Notes: generated by a model from the letters alone, not told the origin. DNA of 64,000 nucleotides from Psychrobacillus sp032154225 (GCF_032154225.1 NZ_JALDYF010000012.1:45017-109016), one strand, 5' to 3'; numbered from the stretch's first letter, positions 1 through 8,387 are shown. Program-made: numbers and translations.

Positions 1-177
1 GTTGGAGAAAGTTTTAATAGAGGGATAGTCTGAAAGCTTCCGACATCCTCCATTGGATTGGAGCGAAAGAAGAGGCGACACCAGAGGGAAAAGGGCGAGC
101 TTAATACCCTGGACTAAACGAATCGGATGAAGGCGTGCCCGCTTCCGCCTCTGTAGCGTAAATCCCTGCCAAAACCA
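1..177. other. unassigned GC-rich stretch at the left edge
   Basis: This stretch is clearly richer in G and C than the AT-rich spacer after it. It has stop codons in all three plus-strand frames. One minus-strand frame is open from about position 190 out through the left edge, but its Arg/Leu-rich translation looks spurious. Several short complementary segments suggest a folded RNA or the end of an element cut by the window. No riboswitch, tmRNA, RNase P or SRP signature that I know fits. I cannot assign it. Confidence 0.3.
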
Positions 178-210
178 GTAAAACTCACTTTATAAAAAAG
201 GTGTATACAA

Positions 211-249
211 AAAAATCCTTCCCAAGTATAAACTGGAGAAGGATTTTTA
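211..249 (-). terminator. terminator after psuG
   Basis: The arms AAAATCCTTC and GAAGGATTTT are separated by a short loop, with A and T runs on both sides. It lies just past the psuG stop and could also terminate transcription arriving from the left. Confidence 0.8.
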
Positions 250-251
250 TA

Positions 252-1163
252 TTATAGTTTATTCAATTCAACAGCAATCTTAGCTCCAACAACTGCATTG
301 TTATATACTAATGCAATGTTTGACTCTAAGCTCTTACCTTCTGTTAATTCTTTTACTTTACCAAGTAAGAATGGTGTAACGTCTTTTCCTTTAATACCGT
401 TTTCTTCCGCTTCTTGTAAAGCTTTTTCAATAATAGAAGTAATATATGCTTCTTCCATTGAATGCTCTGCAGGAATTGGATTCGCAATAATTGCTCCACC
501 GTTCAAGCCTAATTCCCATTTCACTTGTAACATTTCAGCAACTTCTTTTGGCTCATCTAAGCGGAAGTTTGAATCAAACTGACTAGTTGCAGAATAGAAC
601 GCTGGGAATTTATCCGTTTTGTATCCAACTACAGGAACACCTTTTGTTTCTAAATATTCAAGAGTTAAACCAATATCTAAAATAGATTTCGCTCCAGCAC
701 ATACTACCGCTACATTTGTAGAAGCTAATTCTTCTAAATCAGCTGAAATATCCATAGTTGTTTCAGCACCTCTATGCACACCACCGATACCGCCAGTAAC
801 GAACATTTTAATACCTGCAAGCTCTGCACAAATCATTGTAGTAGCAACAGTTGTTGCACCGATTTCTTTTGAAGCAATTACATATGCAAGATCTCTTCTA
901 GAAGTTTTTCTAGCATGTCTGCTTGTCCCTAAAGTTTCAAGCTCTTCTTCTGAAAGACCAATTTTAATCTTGCCATCCATAATCGCAATTGTTGCTGGAA
1001 CCGCACCGTTATCACGAATAATTTTCTCTACTTCTCTTGCCATTTCAACGTTTTGTGGGTAAGGCATACCATGTGAAATGATTGTTGATTCTAATGCTAC
1101 GATTGCCTTTCCTGCTGCCATTCCTTCTGCTACTTCTTTTGAGTATGTTAAATATTGTTTCAT
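252..1163 (-). CDS. psuG: pseudouridine-5'-phosphate glycosidase
   Basis: The 303-residue product matches the PsuG family (indigoidine synthase A-like) in length and throughout. Visible landmarks include ALESTIISHGMPYPQN near residue 25, a VTGGIGGVHRG glycine-rich stretch near 120, and NGGAIIANPIP near 220. The family cleaves the C-C glycosidic bond of pseudouridine 5'-phosphate, releasing uracil and ribose 5-phosphate, in the cytoplasm. The start overlaps the psuK stop by 4 bp (ATGA type), so the two genes are one operon and probably translationally coupled. The kinase supplies its substrate. Nothing looks broken. Confidence 0.93.
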   Translation of the reverse strand: MKQYLTYSKEVAEGMAAGKAIVALESTIISHGMPYPQNVEMAREVEKIIRDNGAVPATIAIMDGKIKIGLSEEELETLGTSRHARKTSRRDLAYVIASKEIGATTVATTMICAELAGIKMFVTGGIGGVHRGAETTMDISADLEELASTNVAVVCAGAKSILDIGLTLEYLETKGVPVVGYKTDKFPAFYSATSQFDSNFRLDEPKEVAEMLQVKWELGLNGGAIIANPIPAEHSMEEAYITSIIEKALQEAEENGIKGKDVTPFLLGKVKELTEGKSLESNIALVYNNAVVGAKIAVELNKL

Positions 1164-2263
1164 ACTGTATATTCCTCCATTTCATTATTTAAAGTAATTT
1201 TTGAAAGCTCTGTTCGAACAGTTTCTGCTGATTGCAAAGTTTTACTTGCATTCATCATACCTGTATTTACTGCCGTTTTCATATCTTGTCCATCTATCCA
1301 AGCATGGAGAGTTCCAGAAACAAAAGCATCTCCAGCGCCTGTTACATCTACAACATGATCCACTTGAATAGCTGGAACATGCGCTACCGCTTCTTCCGTG
1401 TCACTAAAATACATAACACCTTTACTTCCATTTGTTATAACTACATTCTTAACGCCTTTTTGCACAAACGCTTCTGCTGCTTCTTTCCACGTTGTTTCAT
1501 CTATTATTTTCACCTGTAAATAAGTTTCAGCTTCATCTCTGTTTATAATGAGCCATTCAATCCCATTTAATGAATCCGGTATTCTTTCCATTTTTGGAGA
1601 TGATACAGGAATAATAGCCAACGGTACATTGTTTCCAATTGCAAGTGTTTGTAAATATTGAAGTACCTCTTTCGTACAATTCATATCCACGATAATTAGT
1701 TGAGCGTTCATCAAATTAGATTCTTGCTTTTTCATATATTCCACAGTCAATTGTTCATATATTTCCATATTAGCTAATGCAAAAAGCATTTCACCTTGTT
1801 GGTCTAATATAGCGGAATAAGTTCCTGTAGAATAATTTGCTAACTTTTCTACAGAATATAAATTCATCCAATTACTCGATGTTTTTTCTATAATTTGATA
1901 CTCCATATCATTACCTACTACTGTTAACATACGGACACTATGCCCAAGTCTTCCAATATTTTCGGCAATGTTTCTTGCTACTCCACCAACACTTTGCATA
2001 CTTATTGTTGGATTGGAAGTGCCCATTTGCAATTCTTTTTTCACGATGTACTTTCGGTCTACATTCGCACCGCCGATGCAAATAACTTCCTTGTTTTCTG
2101 GAAGTATGTAAGCCCTTCCAGTAATCTTCCCATTTTTAATCAACTGAGAAATAGTGTTTGCTACTGCTGGCCTCGACATTTCAAGCGTATTTGCTATTTC
2201 TAGCTGTGATGCATAAGGATTTTTTTGGAGATATTTTAAAATTTGGAGTTCCTTTGGTTGCAT
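1160..2263 (-). CDS. psuK: pseudouridine kinase (PfkB family) with N-terminal HTH domain
   Basis: The 367-residue protein is a fusion. Residues 1-60 form a winged-helix DNA-binding domain (LQKNPYASQLEIANTLEMSR) and the rest is a PfkB-type sugar/nucleoside kinase. It has ICIGGANVDRKY near residue 62 and the C-terminal anion-hole motif VDVTGAGDAFVSG with the catalytic Asp. Known PsuK enzymes phosphorylate pseudouridine to the 5'-phosphate, which PsuG then cleaves. The ribosome binding site AAAGGAGG sits about 8 nt before the ATG. The fused HTH suggests that the kinase regulates its own operon, and two 13-bp direct repeats overlapping its promoter are candidate operators (inference). Such HTH-PfkB proteins are known in Firmicutes. 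Confidence 0.88.
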   Translation of the reverse strand: MQPKELQILKYLQKNPYASQLEIANTLEMSRPAVANTISQLIKNGKITGRAYILPENKEVICIGGANVDRKYIVKKELQMGTSNPTISMQSVGGVARNIAENIGRLGHSVRMLTVVGNDMEYQIIEKTSSNWMNLYSVEKLANYSTGTYSAILDQQGEMLFALANMEIYEQLTVEYMKKQESNLMNAQLIIVDMNCTKEVLQYLQTLAIGNNVPLAIIPVSSPKMERIPDSLNGIEWLIINRDEAETYLQVKIIDETTWKEAAEAFVQKGVKNVVITNGSKGVMYFSDTEEAVAHVPAIQVDHVVDVTGAGDAFVSGTLHAWIDGQDMKTAVNTGMMNASKTLQSAETVRTELSKITLNNEMEEYTV

Positions 2264-2287
2264 TTACTATATCCTCCTTTCTATTTC

Positions 2288-2329
2288 AAACTTTTGTTTT
2301 ATTATAAACTTTTGTTTTGTAAAAGTCAA
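2288..2329 (-). promoter_or_regulatory. psuKG promoter with 13-bp direct repeats
   Basis: On the minus strand, -35 TTGACT (2324-2329) and -10 TATAAT (2301-2306) are separated by exactly 17 bp, a near-consensus sigma-A promoter. The 13-mer AAAACAAAAGTTT occurs twice on this strand (2306-2318 and 2288-2300), 18 bp start to start. One copy lies in the spacer and touches the -10; the other lies just downstream. A protein bound there would block the promoter. The HTH domain of PsuK is the obvious candidate (inference). Confidence 0.75.
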
Positions 2330-2332
2330 AAC

Positions 2333-2373
2333 AAAAACGCTAACAACAAATTAAATTTGTCATCAGCGTTTTT
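2333..2373 (-). terminator. terminator after motB
   Basis: The arms AAAAACGCT and AGCGTTTTT enclose a second inner stem (ACAAAT/ATTTGT). The T tract is on the minus strand, directly after the motB stop. Confidence 0.85.
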
Positions 2374-2374
2374 A

Positions 2375-3139
2375 TTATTGTGGTGAATCGTTTAATGTTC
2401 CATCCTCAAGTACACGTGGTTGTATTAATACTTCGACACGTCTATTTTGTCCACGACCTTCTTCTGTGTCATTAGATGATACCGGCTTAAATTCGCCATA
2501 TCCTTTGGCACTAAAATAAAGAGGATCTATTTTTTCTTTGTCTACTAATATTTTCAAAAAGTTAACCGAACGCATTACGCTTAGTTCCCAGTTGGAAGAA
2601 TATTCATTACTTGAAATCGGTATATTATCTGTGTGCCCTGTAATTACAACATTTCTTGGTGGGTCAAAAACTAGTAAAGAAGAAATATCTTCGGCAAGCC
2701 CTCTATATTCTTCTTTTACTTCCGCTTTCCCCATATCAAACAAAATGCTGTCTCGAATCGTTACAAGAAGTCCATCAGGAGTTAACTTTGTAGCAAATTG
2801 TTTTTCTAAAGCATGTACTGCAATATATTCATCAACACTCGCTTGAATTTCAGACAGTGCTTGTTGATCTTCTATATATGCAGAACTCTGCTCTTCACTT
2901 GTTTCATTCGGAGGTAAGGGTACTTCCATAGGTGATGGCTGTTCCATTAAGCCTACTCCACCATCAAATATTTGATTGAACACTTCAGACATTTGTTCAA
3001 GTTTTTGCTGATCAATTGTACTCGTTGAAAATAAAACGATAAATAGAGCAAGTAAGAGTGTTAAAATATCTGCGTAAGGAATCAGCCAAGATTCATCAAT
3101 ATGCTCTTCTTCTCTGTGCTTTTTATGCTTCTTTGCCAA
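2375..3139 (-). CDS. motB: flagellar stator protein MotB
   Basis: The 254-residue protein has a basic cytoplasmic N-terminus, one membrane segment at about residues 18-40, and a C-terminal OmpA/MotB peptidoglycan-binding domain (VVITGHTDNIPI, then RRVEVLI). Asp24 in the YADILTLLLALF stretch is the conserved ion-conducting aspartate. Val follows the LFI motif, as in proton-type MotB rather than MotS (family knowledge, not tested). MotB anchors the stator to the wall, and with MotA it forms the ion channel that powers flagellar rotation. Its start lies inside the end of motA (17-bp overlap), which is typical of motAB. Confidence 0.95.
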   Translation of the reverse strand: MAKKHKKHREEEHIDESWLIPYADILTLLLALFIVLFSTSTIDQQKLEQMSEVFNQIFDGGVGLMEQPSPMEVPLPPNETSEEQSSAYIEDQQALSEIQASVDEYIAVHALEKQFATKLTPDGLLVTIRDSILFDMGKAEVKEEYRGLAEDISSLLVFDPPRNVVITGHTDNIPISSNEYSSNWELSVMRSVNFLKILVDKEKIDPLYFSAKGYGEFKPVSSNDTEEGRGQNRRVEVLIQPRVLEDGTLNDSPQ

Positions 3140-3926
3140 AGCCAGCCTCCCCGCTTTCGCTCAATATTTTTTTACGATCTGACATTGATAAATAAGAAGC
3201 TAATTTTTGTTCAATTACTCGTGGGGCATCTCCTTCTAAAACTGAAAGGATACCTTCAAGCATCATCGTTTTTTGACGTACTTCTTGTTTCGATTTACGT
3301 TTTAATTTGTTTGCAAATGGATGCCAAATTACATATCCTGAGAAAATCCCCATAAGCGTTGCTACAAAGGCTGCTGAAATAGCATGTCCAAGCAAATCTA
3401 TATCGTTTAAGTTTTTCAAGGCTGCGATTAATCCAATTACCGCTCCTAGAACACCAAGAGTCGGTGCATATGTACCAGCTTGAGAGAAAATTTGAGCTCC
3501 ACCAATATGTCTCTCTTCTAGAGCGTCAATTTCTTCCGTTAGTACATCTCGGATATAATCAGCGTTTTGTCCATCAATTGCTAGGGTTAATCCATTTTTT
3601 AAAAAAGGGTCATCTACATCTGTTATTCTACTTTCTAATGCAAGTAATCCTTCTCTTCTAGCTAAATCTGCCCAGCTCGAAAATATTTTAATAATTTCCT
3701 GATCATCTGCTAATTTTTTATCTTTGAAAAGAACTCCAAAAAGCTTTGGTACACGCTTTAACTCTCTCATTGGGAAGGCAATTGTTACAGCTGCAATTGT
3801 TCCAAAAATAATGATTAATATTGCTGCTGGATTTAAAAGAGCATCCGGCGTTACTCCTTTTAGGTACATTCCAACTAATAAAGAGACAAATGCAACTATA
3901 AGACCAACAACTGTAGATATATCCAT
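3123..3926 (-). CDS. motA: flagellar motor stator protein MotA
   Basis: The 267-residue protein has four membrane segments, near residues 5-22, 32-52, 150-170 and 183-203. It also has the cytoplasmic loop between the second and third that contacts FliG, and the family segment GTYAPTLGVLGAVIGLIAAL. MotA forms the outer ring of the MotAB stator and conducts ions with MotB to drive rotation. It is first in a two-gene operon with motB. A sigma-D-like promoter lies about 35 bp upstream, consistent with motility control of motAB in Bacillales. Confidence 0.95.
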   Translation of the reverse strand: MDISTVVGLIVAFVSLLVGMYLKGVTPDALLNPAAILIIIFGTIAAVTIAFPMRELKRVPKLFGVLFKDKKLADDQEIIKIFSSWADLARREGLLALESRITDVDDPFLKNGLTLAIDGQNADYIRDVLTEEIDALEERHIGGAQIFSQAGTYAPTLGVLGAVIGLIAALKNLNDIDLLGHAISAAFVATLMGIFSGYVIWHPFANKLKRKSKQEVRQKTMMLEGILSVLEGDAPRVIEQKLASYLSMSDRKKILSESGEAGFGKEA

Positions 3927-3958
3927 TCTCTAACCCCCATATTCTATTTCCTTACTTT

Positions 3959-3984
3959 ATTTCGGCTAATATATTATTATTTTA
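3959..3984 (-). promoter_or_regulatory. candidate sigma-D promoter of motAB
   Basis: On the minus strand TAAA (3981-3984) is followed after 14 bp by GCCGAAAT (3959-3966). This is close to the sigma-D consensus TAAA-N15-GCCGATAT. The position, about 33 bp before the motA start, fits. Confidence 0.6.
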
Positions 3985-4118
3985 ATCCTAATCTTCTATT
4001 GTCACAATATTATTTCAACAAATATGAACAAAATCTGACATTATATAAAATATCTTAATTGAAAAAACTCTCATAAAAATGATAATATTAAAATAACTAA
4101 TAGAAGGGAAGTATGTAA

Positions 4119-5351
4119 ATGACAACTTTTAATGACAATCTTGAAAAATATGCAGCACTTGTAGTTGAAGTCGGAGTTAATATTCAACCTGGCCAAAACT
4201 TATACATAGCTACGTCCATTGATAGCGTAGGGCTTGCCCGTTTAATAACGAAAAAAGCATATGAAATCGGTGCTAACCAAGTATTTGTGGACTTCTCAGA
4301 CGATGAAATTACTCGCATGCGCTATGATTTAGCTCCTCAAGAATCTTTTGAAATTTTCCCTTCATGGAAAATTCAAGAACGAGAATTACTTGCTGAGCAA
4401 GGTGCAGCATTTTTATCTATTATAAGCCAAAGCCCTGATCTTTTAAAAGGTGTAGATACAGTTAAAATTTCTGCATTCCAAAAAGCGACAGGTATTGCAA
4501 TGAGCAAATATCGTCAATATGTACAATCAGACAAAATTAGTTGGTCCGTTATCGCTTCTCCTTCAAAAGAGTGGGCAAAGAAGGTTTTTCCAAACGTTGC
4601 AGAAGAGGAACAAGTTTCATCTCTATGGGAAGCTATTTTTAAAGCCGTGCGAGCTGATTTAGAAGATCCAGTAGCGGCGTGGAAAGAACATGATGTTTTA
4701 TTGCGCAATAAAGTAGATTACTTAAATGATAAAAACTATACAAAACTTCACTATACTGCTCCAGGAACAGACCTGACAATCGAGCTTCCAAAAGGACATC
4801 TATGGTGTGGTTCAGGTAGTGTCAATGAAAAAGGGGAAAGCTTCATGCCAAATATGCCAACGGAAGAAGTATTCACCGCTCCATTGAAAACTGGTGTAAA
4901 CGGCTATGTAGCAAGTACAAAACCATTAAGTTACGGCGGCAATATTATCGACAATTTCACTATTACTTTTGAAAAAGGTCGAATCGTAAAAGTAGAGGCT
5001 GAACAGGGCCAAGAAGTACTTGAACATCTTGTTGCAACGGATGAAGGTTCTCACTATTTAGGAGAAGTTGCATTAGTTCCACATGATTCACCAATATCTA
5101 ATTCTAATTTATTGTTTTACAATACTCTTTTTGACGAAAATGCATCCAATCATTTGGCAATTGGTAGTGCTTATGCTTTTTGTATCGAGGGCGGGAAAAA
5201 AATGAGCCGTGAAGAATTAGCTGAAAATGGATTAAACGAAAGTATCACGCATGTAGATTTCATGATTGGTTCAAATGATATGAATATCGATGGAATGAAA
5301 GAAGATGGAACTTCAGAACCTGTCTTCCGTAATGGTAATTGGGCATTTTAA
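4119..5351 (+). CDS. M29 family aminopeptidase (AmpS/PepS type)
   Basis: The 410-residue length is typical of the thermophilic aminopeptidase (M29) family. All five metal ligands of the two-metal centre are present at the family's positions: Glu250 (PTEEVFT), Glu316 (LGEVALVP), His345 (ASNHLAIG), His378 and Asp380 (THVDFMIG). These cytoplasmic enzymes remove N-terminal residues from peptides. The gene stands alone with its own ribosome binding site (AAGGGA), divergent from motAB. A second copy about 14 kb away (17940-19169) is collinear over its whole length, so the genome carries at least two paralogs. Confidence 0.93.
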   Translation: MTTFNDNLEKYAALVVEVGVNIQPGQNLYIATSIDSVGLARLITKKAYEIGANQVFVDFSDDEITRMRYDLAPQESFEIFPSWKIQERELLAEQGAAFLSIISQSPDLLKGVDTVKISAFQKATGIAMSKYRQYVQSDKISWSVIASPSKEWAKKVFPNVAEEEQVSSLWEAIFKAVRADLEDPVAAWKEHDVLLRNKVDYLNDKNYTKLHYTAPGTDLTIELPKGHLWCGSGSVNEKGESFMPNMPTEEVFTAPLKTGVNGYVASTKPLSYGGNIIDNFTITFEKGRIVKVEAEQGQEVLEHLVATDEGSHYLGEVALVPHDSPISNSNLLFYNTLFDENASNHLAIGSAYAFCIEGGKKMSREELAENGLNESITHVDFMIGSNDMNIDGMKEDGTSEPVFRNGNWAF

Positions 5352-5358
5352 CTAATTC

Positions 5359-5391
5359 TAAGTAGATTTCTATATTATTCTACTTACTTTT
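5359..5391 (+). terminator. probable terminator after the M29 gene
   Basis: The arms TAAGTAGA (5359-5366) and TCTACTTA (5379-5386) have a 12-nt loop and are followed by CTTTTT. The stem is AT-rich, so it may be weak. Confidence 0.5.
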
Positions 5392-5443
5392 TATATAACT
5401 TTAAGCTATAATGTAAGTAATATAACTAGTGAGGTGTTTACCA

Positions 5444-5578
5444 ATGGGTTTATTTATAGTTACAGTTCTTGGTTTCTCAGTGTGTATCGGCATTGTTGGT
5501 TTTACAATTATGCATTACGTTGCTATTCCGATGAATGCACATGATTCAGTTTCAATAGATCCAAAGCCGTCTAAATAA
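5444..5578 (+). CDS. small single-pass membrane peptide, unknown function
   Basis: The reading frame encodes 44 residues: a strongly hydrophobic N-terminal half (LFIVTVLGFSVCIGIVGF), then a polar tail ending in KPSK. Its ribosome binding site AGTGAGGTG lies upstream of the ATG, and a strong terminator begins 8 nt after the stop, so it looks like an independent gene. I recognise no family. The layout of one membrane helix and a short polar tail is common among small regulatory membrane proteins, but no role can be assigned. Confidence 0.6.
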   Translation: MGLFIVTVLGFSVCIGIVGFTIMHYVAIPMNAHDSVSIDPKPSK

Positions 5579-5585
5579 TACTAAG

Positions 5586-5613
5586 CAACCGCAAATTTGC
5601 GGTTGTTTTTTTA
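5586..5613 (+). terminator. rho-independent terminator
   Basis: The arms AACCGCAAA and TTTGCGGTT meet without a real loop and are followed by seven T. The T run is immediately after the stem, and the hairpin ends the small-peptide transcript. Confidence 0.88.
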
Positions 5614-5861
5614 TGGAGAAAAGCAACAATTTCTTTTACATTTTTAAGCCATGTCACTCTTTCTCTTTTTCCTTTCATTTAAGCAACAGAAACATAACGA
5701 AATGATTACAAACAAGTACTAACTAATCATTTCCACTCCCCCTTCTATGCTCATCCTCCCACTTTCCTTTGAAACAAATGTAATTTTCCATAATGTAACA
5801 AATAAAATTATACTCTTTATCGTTTATACTTGATGAGTATGATTAAATTGGAGGAATATAC

Positions 5862-6869
5862 ATGTTTTCAAACACACATATTGGAATAGATTTAGGAACA
5901 GCAAATACATTAGTATATACAAAAAACAAAGGCTTACTTATAAATGAACCAACAGTTGTTGCAATAAATACAAAAACAAAAGCAATTATTGCATTTGGCG
6001 AAGAAGCGAAAAATATGATTGGTAAAACGCCAACAAATATCGAAGTCATCCGCCCATTAAAAGATGGCGTTATTGCAGATTTTGATATTACAACACAATT
6101 ACTGAAACTGCTTATGCAAAAAGCAAGTAAGAAACTTGGTACTTCTTTAAGAAAACCAACTGTCATTGTTTGTACTCCTTCAGGTGCTACATCTGTTGAA
6201 CGACGAGCAATACAAGATGCCGTTAGACAAAGTGGAGCAAAAGAAGTGCAACTTATGGAAGAACCTGTTGCAGCTGCAATAGGTGCTGGTCTTCCAGTCC
6301 ATGAACCTGTTGCTAGCATGGTCGTTGATATAGGTGGCGGGACAACAGAAGTAGGTATTATCTCTTTTGGTGGTGTAGTAGCATCTAATATAGTAAAAGC
6401 TGCTGGAGATAAAATGGACGAAGCGATTATTCATTTCGTTCGAAAAGAATATAATGTCATAATAGGTGAACCAACTGCTGAAACGATCAAAAAAACAATC
6501 GGTCATGCACTAATTCCCCATACAGTCGAATATATAGATATCCGCGGAAGAGATGTCATGACAGGATTACCTAAAATCATTAATCTCTCTTCTATACAAG
6601 TACAAGAAGCACTTAGAGAATCACTCGAAACTATTTTAACAACCATTCGAAATACACTAGAAGTTAGCCCCCCCGAGTTAGCTGGCGACATTGTGGACTA
6701 TGGTGTTGTGTTAACAGGTGGAGGAGCACTCTTGAAAAATATAAGCGAGTGGCTATCCAATGAAATTGATGTTCCTGTTCATATTGCCCCTGAACCACTA
6801 TATTCTGTGGCCGTTGGAACTGGAAAATCGATTATCGTGCGCAATCAAAAACAAAGTATAGCTAAATAA
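5862..6869 (+). CDS. MreB-family actin-like protein (MreBH-like)
   Basis: The 335-residue protein carries the actin/Hsp70 fold motifs of MreB: phosphate 1 IGIDLGTANTLVY at residue 7, phosphate 2 VVDIGGGTTEVGII near 155, and the adenosine motif VVLTGGGALLKN near 285. MreB paralogs polymerise under the membrane and organise cell wall synthesis and wall hydrolases. The gene stands alone, without mreC/mreD, and ends without a long C-terminal extension. This resembles mreBH or mbl of Bacillus more than the mreBCD operon copy. The exact paralog cannot be fixed from sequence by eye. The ribosome binding site is TTGGAGGA. Confidence 0.88.
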   Translation: MFSNTHIGIDLGTANTLVYTKNKGLLINEPTVVAINTKTKAIIAFGEEAKNMIGKTPTNIEVIRPLKDGVIADFDITTQLLKLLMQKASKKLGTSLRKPTVIVCTPSGATSVERRAIQDAVRQSGAKEVQLMEEPVAAAIGAGLPVHEPVASMVVDIGGGTTEVGIISFGGVVASNIVKAAGDKMDEAIIHFVRKEYNVIIGEPTAETIKKTIGHALIPHTVEYIDIRGRDVMTGLPKIINLSSIQVQEALRESLETILTTIRNTLEVSPPELAGDIVDYGVVLTGGGALLKNISEWLSNEIDVPVHIAPEPLYSVAVGTGKSIIVRNQKQSIAK

Positions 6870-6942
6870 TTTAACCGAATTAGAGGAAATTTTACTCCTT
6901 TTCATATAAAATAATAAAAGTAACATATGAAGGAGGAGTTCC

Positions 6943-7509
6943 ATGTCTAGTTTAAACGATTTATTAACATACAATAAATACTTTGTAGAACACAAGTTAT
7001 ATGAGCCTTACTTAACAACAAAGTTCCCAGATAAGCGAATCGTCATTTTAACATGTATGGACACACGATTATTTGAGCTGTTACCAAAATCAATGAATTT
7101 TAAAAATGGTGATGTCAAAATTGTAAAAAGTGCCGGAGCTGTTATTAACCATCCATTTGGTGGAATTATGCGTAGCTTAATCGTCGCTGTTTATGAACTT
7201 CAAGCAGATGAAATATATGTAATCGGCCATCATGATTGTGGCATGAGCGTTATTGAAACAGATAAAATTGTGGAAAAAATGACTGCAAGAGGCGTCGATC
7301 CTCGTACTTTTGAAATACTAAAACATTCTGGTGTAAATCTAGATAACTGGCTAGAAGGTTTTTCGGATGTGGAAGAAAGTGTTCTACATAGTGTAGATAT
7401 GATTAAAAATCATCCTCTAATGATTAAAGATATACCTGTCCACGGTTTAATAATTGATCCCGAAACAGGCAGGCTTGACCTAGTTTCAGATGGAACTATC
7501 AACAAATAA
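6943..7509 (+). CDS. beta-class carbonic anhydrase
   Basis: The 188-residue protein shows the beta-carbonic anhydrase zinc site: Cys38, Asp40 and Arg42 in ILTCMDTRL, then His96 and Cys99 in VIGHHDCGM. It lacks the long N-terminal region of plant-type enzymes and matches the short YtiB-like bacterial group. It should interconvert CO2 and bicarbonate in the cytoplasm. A very strong ribosome binding site (AAGGAGGAG) precedes it. It follows the MreB-family gene by 73 bp with no clear terminator between, so partial co-transcription is possible. A strong terminator follows. Confidence 0.92.
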   Translation: MSSLNDLLTYNKYFVEHKLYEPYLTTKFPDKRIVILTCMDTRLFELLPKSMNFKNGDVKIVKSAGAVINHPFGGIMRSLIVAVYELQADEIYVIGHHDCGMSVIETDKIVEKMTARGVDPRTFEILKHSGVNLDNWLEGFSDVEESVLHSVDMIKNHPLMIKDIPVHGLIIDPETGRLDLVSDGTINK

Positions 7510-7545
7510 TTGATTATTTCCCGGGAAATCGACAATAATAAATAC

Positions 7546-7585
7546 AAAATGCCGAAGCGTTGTTTTGACAGCGTTTCGGCATTTT
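7546..7585 (+). terminator. terminator after carbonic anhydrase
   Basis: The arms AAAATGCCGAAGCG and GCGTTTCGGCATTTT form a long stem with an 11-nt loop and a short T tail. Confidence 0.85.
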
Positions 7586-7629
7586 CAAATTCAAGAAATT
7601 TTGTTGTAAAAGGGACTAATTAGACAGTC

Positions 7630-7734
7630 CCGTTGCGATTGATCTATTATTTGTAAAGATTGAGATCGATCGATTCAACCGATTATTCGTGAGATTCGAC
7701 CGATTATCTGAGTTATTAGACCGAATGAGTCTTT
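7630..7734. repeat. degenerate tandem repeat, 21-bp period
   Basis: The spacer between two converging terminators holds four to five degenerate units. Three consecutive 21-bp units begin at 7672 (GATTCAACCGATTATTC), 7693 (GATTCGACCGATTATC) and 7714 (TATTAGACCGAATGAG). A weaker unit precedes them at 7651. No gene is visible. Similar 21-bp periodicity with other unit sequences recurs near 32823, 32941, 45019 and 47761. Confidence 0.65.
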
Positions 7735-7760
7735 CTACGACGAGTATCCGCAGCATAATA

Positions 7761-7797
7761 AAAAACTTATTACTCCAAATGGAATAATAAGCTTTTT
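7761..7797 (-). terminator. terminator after the GNAT gene
   Basis: The arms AAAAACTTATTA and AATAATAAGCTTTTT surround a short loop. The T tract faces the minus-strand operon pepF-GNAT. Confidence 0.75.
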
Positions 7798-7835
7798 ATC
7801 GAGTTATTTATTCGCTCAAGCAACGTCTTGCCCTT

Positions 7836-8381
7836 TCAAAAATCTTCGCTAAGACTAGCATACATATAATGATCTTCCCATTTTCCATTAATGTATAAAA
7901 GCTTTCGTAATAGCCCTTCTCTTTGGAAATCATTATTTTCCAAAACTTTAATAGAGCCTATATTTCTTGGTGATACATATGCTTCGATTCGATTTAATTG
8001 GACATTTTCAAAACCAAATTGCTGCACAAGTTTTACCGCCTCGGTCCCAATCCCTTTTCCGATAAACTGTTCATCAATCGAATACCCAATAAGTCCACTT
8101 GAAAAAGGCATTCTTTTTAAACTATATAAGGACACATTTCCAATGATTTGTTCCGTTCCATGAGCGAAAATTCCAAAACTATATTCTCTTTTTTCCTGCA
8201 TGAGCATAAGTGTTTCACGGATTTTTTCACGTTGAACCGTCGCAGTATAATAGTCATCCCGATGTAATGGTTCAAATACGGACCAAAAATGTTTATTTCG
8301 ATACACTAAATCGGCTAGAATTGGTGCATCTTTTACAAGTAATGTCCTTAAATAGCACGTATCCCCCTCTAAGTAGATCAA
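7836..8381 (-). CDS. GNAT N-acetyltransferase, RimJ/RimL type
   Basis: The 181-residue protein has the GNAT fold: IIGNVSLYSL (beta strand 4 region), the acetyl-CoA loop EQFIGKGIGTEAV near residue 110, and the C-terminal RIEAYVSPRNIGSIKVLE typical of RimJ/RimL-like enzymes. It should transfer acetyl from acetyl-CoA to an amine or protein N-terminus; the substrate is unknown. The start is a TTG, seven nucleotides after AAGGGTG; the nearby ATG is in another frame. It lies 6 bp after the pepF stop, so it is the second gene of that operon. Confidence 0.85.
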   Translation of the reverse strand: MIYLEGDTCYLRTLLVKDAPILADLVYRNKHFWSVFEPLHRDDYYTATVQREKIRETLMLMQEKREYSFGIFAHGTEQIIGNVSLYSLKRMPFSSGLIGYSIDEQFIGKGIGTEAVKLVQQFGFENVQLNRIEAYVSPRNIGSIKVLENNDFQREGLLRKLLYINGKWEDHYMYASLSEDF

Positions 8382-8387
8382 ACATCT

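Noticed and set aside
7630..7734. CRISPR array
   Set aside because: Units are degenerate and directly adjacent with no unique spacers, and no cas genes are present.
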